From Thermoplasmatota archaeon (lineage in GTDB: Archaea; Thermoplasmatota; E2; DHVEG-1), in contig JAUWOO010000011.1 in assembly GCA_030612095.1 (NCBI GenBank), positions 1 through 20,837 on the forward strand: 20,837 nucleotides of DNA. The letters are read 5' to 3'. This document shows, in pieces, positions 14,880 to 20,837 of the stretch. The position numbers and the translations under genes are program-made. The notes beneath the pieces were generated by a model, which ran no database searches, was not told the origin of the DNA, and saw only the letters and a list, made by a program, of their open reading frames with translations. The number at the start of each line of letters is the position of its first letter. Within the stretch, counting starts at the first letter, position 1.

Positions 14880-16772
14880 ATGGGAAAGATTTTAGGCATA
14901 GATCTTGGAACTACAAATTCTGAGGTAGCCATCGTGGAGGCTGGTAAACCAACCATTATTAAAAGTGCTGAAGGACAACCATATTTTCCATCTGTTGTGG
15001 CATTCACAAAAGATGGTGAGATGCTTGTTGGAGAAACTGCAAAGCGTCAGGCTGTTACTAACCCAGAGGGTACCGTACATCGCATAAAACGTAAAATGGG
15101 GAGCGGTGAAAAGATTAAGATTCGCAGTAAAAATTATACTCCAGAACAGATCAGCGCATTTATTCTTCAGAAAATAAAAAAGGATGCTGAGGATTTTCTT
15201 GGTGAGAAAACATCTGATGCAGTGATTACAGTCCCTGCATATTTCAATGATGATCAGCGCCAGGCAACAAAAGATGCTGGAAGCATTGCAGGTCTAAACG
15301 TTAAACGTATAATCAATGAACCTACAGCTGCATCACTTGCTTATGGTCTTGATAAAAAGGGCGATCATAAGATAGCCGTGTATGATTTTGGCGGCGGAAC
15401 ATTTGATATCACACTTATGGAAGTAGGTGAAGGCGTTTTTGAAGTACTGTCCACTAATGGCAATACACAACTTGGTGGATCTGACATGGATCAAGCACTT
15501 GTTGATTATCTAGCTAATGATTTCAAAAAGAAAAATGAAATCGATCTTAGAGATGATCCGAAATCACTGCAACGTTTATTAGAAGCAGCCGAGAAGGCGA
15601 AAATGGAACTATCATCAACAATTCAGACAGATATTAATCTCCCATACATAACAGTTATAGATAACGATCCGAAACACCTTGAAATGAAACTCACTCGTGC
15701 AAAATTCGAAGAAATCATCACATCCCTATTAAGCAAGGCAGAAAAACCATGCAAACAGGCGTTAAAAGATGCTAAACTTAAACCATCAGATATTGATCAT
15801 ATAGTACTAGTTGGTGGAACCACAAGAATACCACTGGTTAGAAAGAAGGTAGAAGAGATTTTTGGTAAAAAAGCAAAACGAGACGTTGATCCAATGGAAT
15901 GTGTTGCGATAGGTGCTGCCATACAAGCAGGCGTTTTATCTGGTGATATAGACGAAGATATTGTTTTACTTGATGTCACGCCACTCACACTTAGTATTGA
16001 AACCTTGGGTAGTGTGGCAACTGAACTTATACCACGTAACACAACGATCCCGACAAAAAAAAGTAAGACCTTCTCTACAGCCGCTGATAATCAACCAAGT
16101 GTTGAAATAAATGTGCTTCAGGGCGAACGACCAATGGCTACAGATAACAAAAGTCTAGGCAGATTTCATCTTGATAGTATACTTCCTGCACCACGAGGTA
16201 TCCCACAAATAGAAGTGACATTTGATATTAACGCCAATGGTATCATTAATGTTTCAGCAAAAGACAAGGGAACAGGAAAAGAACAATCAATAAACATTAC
16301 GGGTTCCACAAAACTTTCAGATGAAGATATAGAACAGATGAAACAAGAGGCGGAGAAACACGCAGAAGAAGATAAAAAACGAAAGGAAAAAGTTGAAATA
16401 AGAAACAATGGGGACGCTCTTGCACATACTGCGCAAAAGACACTTGATGAATTGAAAGAGAAAATATCAGATGAGGATAAAGAAAACATAGAAAAAACAT
16501 TAAAAGAGTTGAGAGAAACATTATCTAACGATGACACAGATAAGATAAAAGAAAAAACTGAGGATCTCTCAAAAGCAATACAAAAAGCATCGACAGCCAT
16601 ATATCAACAAGCAGCACAAGAAGCATCTGCCCAACAACAGCAAGCTGCACCCAAGGGAGATAACAAGGAAACATGGTCAGGTCATCCATCAGGAGATGAC
16701 AAGACTATAGACGCTGATTACAAAGTAAAAGACGATAAGAAAAAAAGCGATGATAAAAAGAAAAAGGATTGA
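14880..16772 (+). CDS. dnaK: DnaK (Hsp70) chaperone
   Basis: 630 residues. Motifs are GIDLGTTNS at 6-14, VPAYFNDDQRQAT at 118-130, NEPTAASLAYG at 146-156, DFGGGTFD at 169-176, VLVGGTTRIP at 309-318, and the interdomain linker LLDVTPLTLS at 363-372. The substrate-binding and lid domains are complete. The tail has a Gln/Ala stretch, DADYKVKDD, and a Lys/Asp-rich end. The segment RIKRKMGSGEKIKIRSK at about 68-84 is short: the loop insertion of proteobacterial DnaK is absent, as in Firmicutes and most archaeal DnaKs. This fits an old transfer from a Gram-positive-type bacterium. AAGGAGTGTG lies about 8 bases before the ATG, just after the grpE stop. It acts with GrpE and a DnaJ encoded elsewhere. 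Confidence 0.97.
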   Translation: MGKILGIDLGTTNSEVAIVEAGKPTIIKSAEGQPYFPSVVAFTKDGEMLVGETAKRQAVTNPEGTVHRIKRKMGSGEKIKIRSKNYTPEQISAFILQKIKKDAEDFLGEKTSDAVITVPAYFNDDQRQATKDAGSIAGLNVKRIINEPTAASLAYGLDKKGDHKIAVYDFGGGTFDITLMEVGEGVFEVLSTNGNTQLGGSDMDQALVDYLANDFKKKNEIDLRDDPKSLQRLLEAAEKAKMELSSTIQTDINLPYITVIDNDPKHLEMKLTRAKFEEIITSLLSKAEKPCKQALKDAKLKPSDIDHIVLVGGTTRIPLVRKKVEEIFGKKAKRDVDPMECVAIGAAIQAGVLSGDIDEDIVLLDVTPLTLSIETLGSVATELIPRNTTIPTKKSKTFSTAADNQPSVEINVLQGERPMATDNKSLGRFHLDSILPAPRGIPQIEVTFDINANGIINVSAKDKGTGKEQSINITGSTKLSDEDIEQMKQEAEKHAEEDKKRKEKVEIRNNGDALAHTAQKTLDELKEKISDEDKENIEKTLKELRETLSNDDTDKIKEKTEDLSKAIQKASTAIYQQAAQEASAQQQQAAPKGDNKETWSGHPSGDDKTIDADYKVKDDKKKSDDKKKKD

Positions 16773-16830
16773 AAAAACGGAAAAGGACTATTCGGATTTA
16801 GAAATCAAGACAGATCAAAACAAATATTGT

Positions 16831-16854
16831 GTAGTGTCTCTTTAAAGGCACTAC
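16831..16854 (+). terminator. Hairpin downstream of dnaK, possible terminator
   Basis: GTAGTG (16831-16836) pairs perfectly with CACTAC (16849-16854) around a 12-base loop containing CTTTAAAG, about 60 bp after the dnaK stop. No T-run follows, so its role in termination is uncertain. Confidence 0.3.
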
Positions 16855-16959
16855 CAATAATATAACCCAAATCAAGCATTTCTTTCCGAAGTTAACCCAA
16901 CTGAGGAACATTTTTCCAAAACCTTCAAAAACACCTAGACGTTTTCCCCTAACCTGCAT

Positions 16960-17031
16960 GCGGATGTGATCTAGTGGTTATGATTAGGGCCTTCCAAGCC
17001 CTCAGCCCGGGTTCGATTCCCGGTGTCCGCA
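16960..17031 (+). tRNA. tRNA-Gly(UCC)
   Basis: A 72-base class I cloverleaf. The acceptor is GCGGATG with TGTCCGC (two G-U pairs) and the discriminator is A. The anticodon arm is AGGGC-CTTCCAA-GCCCT, giving TCC. The T arm is CCGGG-TTCGATT-CCCGG. No CCA is encoded and there is no intron. It is followed 13 bp later by tRNA-Leu, and the two are probably transcribed together. Confidence 0.94.
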
Positions 17032-17044
17032 TAAGTATCTCTTT

Positions 17045-17162
17045 GCAGGGGTAGCCAAGCCTGGCCAACGGCGCAGGACTTAAGATCAACATCTAAATCA
17101 TAAGGGTTCGATGAGACATCCTGTCTCGAAGGAGTCCGAGGGTTCGAATCCCTTCCCCTGCA
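17045..17162 (+). tRNA. tRNA-Leu(UAA) with a 33-base intron
   Basis: A class II tRNA. The acceptor is GCAGGGG with CCCCTGC and discriminator A. The anticodon stem CAGGA pairs with TCCTG only after removal of an insertion: exon 1 ends CTTAAG (17084) and exon 2 restarts ATCCTG (17118), giving loop CTTAAGA and anticodon TAA. The intron lies after position 37, the canonical archaeal site cut by the tRNA splicing endonuclease. The long variable arm (CTC-GAAG-GAG) is typical of Leu, and the T arm is GAGGG-TTCGAAT-CCCTT. No CCA is encoded. Confidence 0.93.
17085..17117 (+). other. Intron of tRNA-Leu(UAA)
   Basis: 33 bases between positions 37 and 38 of the tRNA. The boundaries are set by restoring a 7-base loop and a 5-bp anticodon stem; a shift of one base cannot be excluded. 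It contains AGGGTTCGA, nine bases identical to the T arm of the same tRNA. Confidence 0.8.
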
Positions 17163-17239
17163 TTAAAAACAAACCTTAAATTTTATATCCAGTGGTTGCA
17201 TATGTTATAATAAATATAGAGTGGATAGAGGAGATATCT

Positions 17240-18010
17240 ATGTCAGAAGGGATGGTTATATCTGAGGAAAGGACAACAGTGGAGAATGTTGTATGCAAGA
17301 CAGGAATAGATGAACTAGATGTACAGCTTGAGGGTGGGATACCAGTTGGTAATACAGTCCTTATGGTTGGAAGTAGTGGATCGGGCAAAACCACACTATG
17401 CATGCAATTTTTAGCAAATGGTGCCAAACAAGGCGAGAGGGGGGTATTTTTTACAATAACCGAACCTTTGTTCAAACTAACAAAAAATATGCAGGGATTC
17501 GATTTTTATGATAAAAAACTAATCGAATCAGGGATGATCAATCTTATAGACTTAAGAATTATAAGTGAGAGACTAGGATTAGACGCTGAGAAATATACCG
17601 TAGAAGATGCCAGCGCCCTATTGGAAGTGCTGAAAGATATAGCAGATGAATTGAACGTAAAACGATTAGTAATAGACTCAATAACTGCATTATGCTGCAG
17701 ACTACAAACAAAAGAAATGATAAGAGATTTTATATTTAAACTAGGATCATCGCTTGCAGCTATGAACTGTACAACATTCCTTACTTCAGAAGTGCCACCA
17801 AATGAGGTTAAATATTCTCAATATGATATAGAAGAATTCATAGCAGATGGTATAATATTATTGGGAGATGTTGATAGAAGCGGAGATCTTATAAGAACAC
17901 TCCAACTGATCAAGATGCGAGGGACGGCACATAGTAGAATAAAATCTGCAATGAGTATCTCATCTAAAAATGGCATAGAATTAACTCCATTATTGAAATC
18001 TAGAGCGTGA
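17240..18010 (+). CDS. KaiC/RAD55-family ATPase with intact active site
   Basis: 256 residues from the ATG at 17240, which follows GAGGAGAT by 6 bases. A longer frame from 17192 is open, but its start has no ribosome site. It is a single-domain RecA-fold ATPase of the KaiC/RAD55 type. TGIDELDVQLEGGIPVG (21-37) is the family N terminus. Walker A GSSGSGKTT lies at 44-52, FTITEP with the catalytic Glu near 75, Walker B RLVIDSIT at 142-149, and the C-terminal IKMRGTAHS at 224-232 matches the KaiC arginine/lysine finger region. It is the only member of the four-gene operon with a complete P-loop, so it is the likely energy-using component. A TATA-like TTTTATATCC lies at 17181-17190. Archaeal relatives serve in signalling and motility control; the role here is unknown. 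Confidence 0.9.
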   Translation: MSEGMVISEERTTVENVVCKTGIDELDVQLEGGIPVGNTVLMVGSSGSGKTTLCMQFLANGAKQGERGVFFTITEPLFKLTKNMQGFDFYDKKLIESGMINLIDLRIISERLGLDAEKYTVEDASALLEVLKDIADELNVKRLVIDSITALCCRLQTKEMIRDFIFKLGSSLAAMNCTTFLTSEVPPNEVKYSQYDIEEFIADGIILLGDVDRSGDLIRTLQLIKMRGTAHSRIKSAMSISSKNGIELTPLLKSRA

Positions 18011-18015
18011 ATATA

Positions 18016-18597
18016 ATGACCAATACTCTAATCGATGGCTTAAAAGAAAGAGTTTCTAATGCAATTACTATTAATCAATCGGTGGGAGTAATACTGCCCG
18101 GAAACAACTATTCTGATTTAATACAGGCATTGTTCGAACACATATACAGCAGACCTGAAGATGTATGGGTATATGTAACAATAACAAGACCTTATGAAAG
18201 CATAGTCAAACAATTTGGAGATATGTCCAGTAGGGGAAATATTAAGTTTATAGACTGCATCTCTCGTGCCGCAGGATTATCAAAAATAGACCCCAATTGT
18301 ATATTTATTGAAAGCCCGGCACATTTAGAAAAAATAATTATGGAGATACTAAACATCTTTAGAAATATAGGAGATAACGTTCAAAGATATCTGATAATCG
18401 ACTCTTTAAGTTCGCTTTTGATATATAATGATGCTCAACTAGTGACCGAATTTTTTACCCACCTGACAAATAGAACCAGACTATCAGACATTCATAGTGT
18501 ATCTATTGCCATAGAGGAAGAGATGGATGACAACATCAATAAAATAATATATTTAAGAAGCGATAAAATAATCAAATTGAGAGAATCATTCATATAA
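18016..18597 (+). CDS. RecA/KaiC-fold protein without a P-loop
   Basis: 193 residues from the ATG at 18016, five bases after the preceding stop; a GTG at 18007 overlapping that stop is an alternative start. The layout follows a KaiC-like domain: a strand VGVILPGNN where Walker A should be, but with no GKT/S; a strand WVYVTITRP; FIDCIS; and a clear Walker B-like YLIIDSLSSLL near 124-134. It ends with strands matching the KaiC core (KIIYLRSDKIIKLRE). It resembles DUF835-type and other P-loop-less RecA-like proteins common in Thermoplasmata and haloarchaea; the family name is tentative. It probably binds the neighbouring ATPase rather than hydrolysing ATP itself. Part of the operon 17240-19955. 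Confidence 0.8.
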   Translation: MTNTLIDGLKERVSNAITINQSVGVILPGNNYSDLIQALFEHIYSRPEDVWVYVTITRPYESIVKQFGDMSSRGNIKFIDCISRAAGLSKIDPNCIFIESPAHLEKIIMEILNIFRNIGDNVQRYLIIDSLSSLLIYNDAQLVTEFFTHLTNRTRLSDIHSVSIAIEEEMDDNINKIIYLRSDKIIKLRESFI

Positions 18598-18615
18598 ATT
18601 AACGGTGAGGCAATT

Positions 18616-19188
18616 ATGGGTGAATCATTAAAGAAGATAGAATCAGGAGATCGTACTGTTTGGATAACGCAACCAAATGAAATTGAAAATATATTAAATA
18701 GGCGGGAAGCTGCATTCAATATAGCAAAGGAAAAGTTAGCAAGTGAACCTGGTAAAATTGAAACAGCCATGCAACTAGCTGAAGCATTTGGAAGAGGGTT
18801 GTTTGAAGATCTTATTAAAAAAAATTCAGATGAATGGACAATGGAAAAATGGGTAAAACCAATCGTAGGAAATATTTTTAATCCTATGGGCACAACAGCA
18901 ACGTTCACCAAAATTACAGAAGATGAGGCGAAATCTTTGATATTTAGGTGTCAGCTCCATGAAGATTCAAAAGAACCATATATAGCATCTCTTTTTACAT
19001 ATGGCTTTTTGAGAGGAATGCTCCTCAGTGCATTTCCTGACGGGGAAATACTTATGGGGAGCAGCATGGCTCAAGGCGCCCCAATGATTGAATTTACCTA
19101 CAAGACGAATGCAACAGATGAAGATAGGCTAGAGCGTGAAAGAATTAAAGAAGTTTTCATGAATAATACCAAAAAATCTGAAGAGTAG
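18616..19188 (+). CDS. V4R-like putative sensor protein
   Basis: 190 residues, soluble. GGTGAGG lies 6 bases before the ATG. The N-terminal ~35 residues are polar. A helical segment EAFGRGLFEDLIKKN (about 56-70) and a strand/helix end YGFLRGMLLSAFPDGEILMGSSMAQGAPMIEFTY resemble the V4R fold, which binds small molecules in several archaeal and bacterial regulators. The zinc- or ligand-binding cysteines seen in many V4R proteins are absent here: the only Cys is in FRCQLHED. A distant relation to the ATC-hydrolase family is an alternative. It sits between two degenerate KaiC-like genes with short gaps on both sides, which suggests it supplies the input signal of that module. The family call is a pattern judgement, not certain. 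Confidence 0.6.
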   Translation: MGESLKKIESGDRTVWITQPNEIENILNRREAAFNIAKEKLASEPGKIETAMQLAEAFGRGLFEDLIKKNSDEWTMEKWVKPIVGNIFNPMGTTATFTKITEDEAKSLIFRCQLHEDSKEPYIASLFTYGFLRGMLLSAFPDGEILMGSSMAQGAPMIEFTYKTNATDEDRLERERIKEVFMNNTKKSEE

Positions 19189-19190
19189 AT

Positions 19191-19955
19191 ATGATTAATG
19201 ATGAATTTGTTAGCACGGGAATAGATAAGCTCGACAGACTACTGGAAGGAGGGATACTACAAGGGTTTACCACACTTATCTTTGGCTCCCCTGGAAGCAG
19301 TATAGAAATACTGAGCAAACAACTATCCTCAACAGGTAGCGTACTCTATTTTACAACTGAAGAAACAAAAGATGAAGTTATAAAAACCATGAGCAGATTT
19401 GGCTGGAATCCAGAAAATATAGACTTTGTAGATATAGCATCAAAATATTCTCAAACTATTCTAAATAGGGAGAAAAAGCGAGTAAGTATTTATGAACAAC
19501 GATCCAAACTAAAAATCAAAGAACTGATTGAACTTGGCTCTTCAGGCATGGCACCCTCAGTTAGAGGGGAAGAAGATTTCCTTGCAATTTTATCAAATAA
19601 AATGAGATTATCCTCTTTTGAAAAGACAATAATAAATTCTCTGGATTTCTTCCTCAGCCGATATTCCCAAGAGGAAGTATTAAGAACGCTACATGCTGCC
19701 AAAATCAGCAATATCGAAAAAAAAGGTGTACTATTTATTATAATGACAAGAGGCATACATGGAGATATATTTGAGAGACGGATGGAAGGAATTGCTGATT
19801 GCATTTTAGAGCTTGAAGTAATACAGAAAGGTTCCACTTTTGAACGGTTCCTGGCGGTCAAGAAGATGAGAAACTATGCAAAGAAAATTGGGATAGCACG
19901 ATATGTGATTGACAGTGATGGTTTCGTATTGGAAATGATCGAGAGGATAATGTAA
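19191..19955 (+). CDS. Degenerate KaiC-like pseudo-ATPase
   Basis: 254 residues, starting two bases after the previous stop. The KaiC/RAD55 outline is clear: the N terminus STGIDKLDRLLEGGILQG (8-25), the strand TTLIFGSPG, TTEE at 55-58 (the position of the KaiC catalytic glutamates), GWNPENIDFVD, and a C-terminal VKKMRNYA...YVIDSDGF like the KaiC KMR region. The ATPase site is broken. The Walker A position reads GSPGSSIE at 32-39, without the Lys and Thr/Ser, and the Walker B Asp is replaced by Asn in IINSLDFF (147-154). A charged insertion (about 85-140) separates the two halves. It is probably a regulatory or structural partner of the ATPase at 17240. Last gene of the operon. Confidence 0.85.
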   Translation: MINDEFVSTGIDKLDRLLEGGILQGFTTLIFGSPGSSIEILSKQLSSTGSVLYFTTEETKDEVIKTMSRFGWNPENIDFVDIASKYSQTILNREKKRVSIYEQRSKLKIKELIELGSSGMAPSVRGEEDFLAILSNKMRLSSFEKTIINSLDFFLSRYSQEEVLRTLHAAKISNIEKKGVLFIIMTRGIHGDIFERRMEGIADCILELEVIQKGSTFERFLAVKKMRNYAKKIGIARYVIDSDGFVLEMIERIM

Positions 19956-20074
19956 GGAAAACAATTGCACGTAGTTTTTTCTTTACAAATATAAGGAAGA
20001 CTCAAGTTAACAAGTATTATTCTAAATTTTTGATAAATTATATGGGAAAATTTGAAGAAACATTTATAGGGGAG

Positions 20075-20100
20075 AAATATATATAATATAGTATAGGGGG
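20075..20100 (+). promoter_or_regulatory. TATA box and G-rich ribosome site before the C25 peptidase gene
   Basis: AAATATATATAATATA (20075-20090) is a long box A centred about 27 bp upstream of the ATG at 20110, and AGGGGG (20095-20100) is a Shine-Dalgarno-like site 9 bases before it. An ATG at 20102 gives only three codons and is not used. Confidence 0.5.
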
Positions 20101-20109
20101 CATGAAAGC

Positions 20110-20837
20110 ATGAAAAATTTGTTACCGATAATAATAGTAGGAATTTTAGTTGTAAGTGGACTTGGAGCTGTTGCTGTACAGGAAAATGGAGATGAGGCAT
20201 CGTTTAGTGCTGAATCTATTATGATCTCAGAACCAATAATTACAGAGACAAATGAATATTTAACTATAAACCTAGAAGAATCTGAATCTTTTCTTATGGA
20301 AACAGGCAAGCCTATGCTACCTGTTATAACAAAGGCATTTACGTTTCCACTAGGGACAAAAATTGTTGATGTAAAAGTCGATTTTGACACACAACAGCAA
20401 GTATGGTCAAAAAAGATTCAGCCATCACCAAGACCGGTTCCTTTGACCAATGATTTACCAGTTGAAAAAATATCAGCGGAATTGGTAATGGATGAGGAAA
20501 TATATTCGAGCTCAGCGCTTTATCCAGCAGAACCATATACCATTCGAAAAGGTGCTGGTATAAGCAATGGGGAAAATGTTTTATTCGTAAATGTTAGGGT
20601 TACTCCCCAGTATTCACCTGCAGACGATATCTTATATGTTCCACAAGGAGAAATTGAGATAGAAGTAGAATATGTAAAACCTGAAACACCTTATTTCACA
20701 GGTCTAGAAACCTACGATCTGCTTATTATAACGCCAGAAACATTTTCAGCGGGACTTCAACCATTGATAGACCACAAGAATGGCATAGGCGTGGAAACCA
20801 TACTTAAAACAACTGAGGAAATCTATTCCGAATACAG
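20110..20837 (+). CDS. Secreted C25 (gingipain-like) peptidase, N-terminal part
   Basis: The frame is open for 242 codons to the window end, so the gene continues. A signal peptide covers residues 1-23 (MKNLLPIIIVGILVVSGLGA). Residues 60-190 match the C25 propeptide layout: GKPMLPVITKAFTFPLGTKI at 67-85, a linker around PSPRPVPL, YPAEPY at 138-143, and the paired strands LFVNVRVTPQYSP and EIEIEVEY. A change to YDLLIITPETFSAGLQPLIDHKNG at about 202-225 marks the start of the C25 catalytic domain. The catalytic His and Cys lie beyond the window. Gingipain-type peptidases are cysteine endopeptidases activated by removal of the propeptide, and here it would be exported to degrade outside protein. 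The gene has its own promoter and is not part of the KaiC-like operon. Confidence 0.8.
   Translation, partial: MKNLLPIIIVGILVVSGLGAVAVQENGDEASFSAESIMISEPIITETNEYLTINLEESESFLMETGKPMLPVITKAFTFPLGTKIVDVKVDFDTQQQVWSKKIQPSPRPVPLTNDLPVEKISAELVMDEEIYSSSALYPAEPYTIRKGAGISNGENVLFVNVRVTPQYSPADDILYVPQGEIEIEVEYVKPETPYFTGLETYDLLIITPETFSAGLQPLIDHKNGIGVETILKTTEEIYSEY

Noticed and set aside
17192..17239. Sixteen-residue N-terminal extension of the KaiC-like ATPase
   Set aside because: The ATG at 17192 has no ribosome site and lies close to the TATA box, probably upstream of the transcript start. The ATG at 17240 has GAGGAGAT in front and the family N terminus follows.
1..20837. CRISPR array, toxin-antitoxin pair, restriction system or prophage
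   Set aside because: No regularly spaced repeats, no Cas, methylase, nuclease or phage structural genes are seen anywhere in the window.

Overview
This is an AT-rich window from an archaeon, most likely a euryarchaeote of the Thermoplasmatota or a close relative. The archaeal signs are an RFC-like clamp loader large subunit with a C-terminal PCNA-binding motif, an archaeal-type PheRS alpha chain, a thermosome subunit, an archaeal-type phosphoglucose/phosphomannose isomerase, a tRNA-Leu with an intron one base 3' of the anticodon, and TATA boxes about 26 bp upstream of starts, often with no leader. The lineage guess rests on the cluster of KaiC-like proteins with a V4R-like protein and on a gingipain-like (C25) peptidase. 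Such secreted peptidases have been reported for sediment archaea of the MBG-D group. The assignment below phylum level is inference.

Layout. 1-1063: 5' part of a DDE transposase gene (minus strand), cut by the window edge. 1271-3466: a secreted or membrane-anchored protein and rfcL, convergent and overlapping by 15 bp. 3598-3681: tRNA-Ser(GCU). 3913-6003: two tandem paralogous exported proteins of a family I do not recognise; the second also has a PKD domain and a C-terminal anchor. 6067-7140: sugar-phosphate isomerase. 7263-8817: metV-metF, a two-gene methylenetetrahydrofolate reductase. 8771-9470: decayed or frameshifted gene for an exported, membrane-anchored protein. 9471-10553: mostly non-coding, with one candidate structured RNA behind a good promoter, a 69-residue ORF, and a hairpin followed by a T-run. 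10554-12537: a small acidic protein and pheS. 12651-16772: thermosome, grpE and dnaK, a chaperone block without dnaJ. 16960-17162: tRNA-Gly(UCC) and intron-containing tRNA-Leu(UAA). 17240-19955: a tight four-gene operon with one intact KaiC/RAD55-type ATPase, two RecA/KaiC-fold proteins with lost P-loops, and a V4R-like protein. 20110-end: N-terminal half of a secreted C25-type peptidase.

How the genes fit together. Most are housekeeping: replication, translation, protein folding, sugar metabolism and C1 metabolism. The most system-like region is the 17240-19955 operon, which looks like a signalling or regulatory module in which a single active ATPase works with two pseudo-ATPases and a small-molecule-sensor-like protein. 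The second is the tandem pair of unknown exported proteins. GrpE/DnaK is probably of bacterial origin and sits directly behind the archaeal chaperonin. The C25 peptidase and the other exported proteins suggest a cell that degrades external protein.
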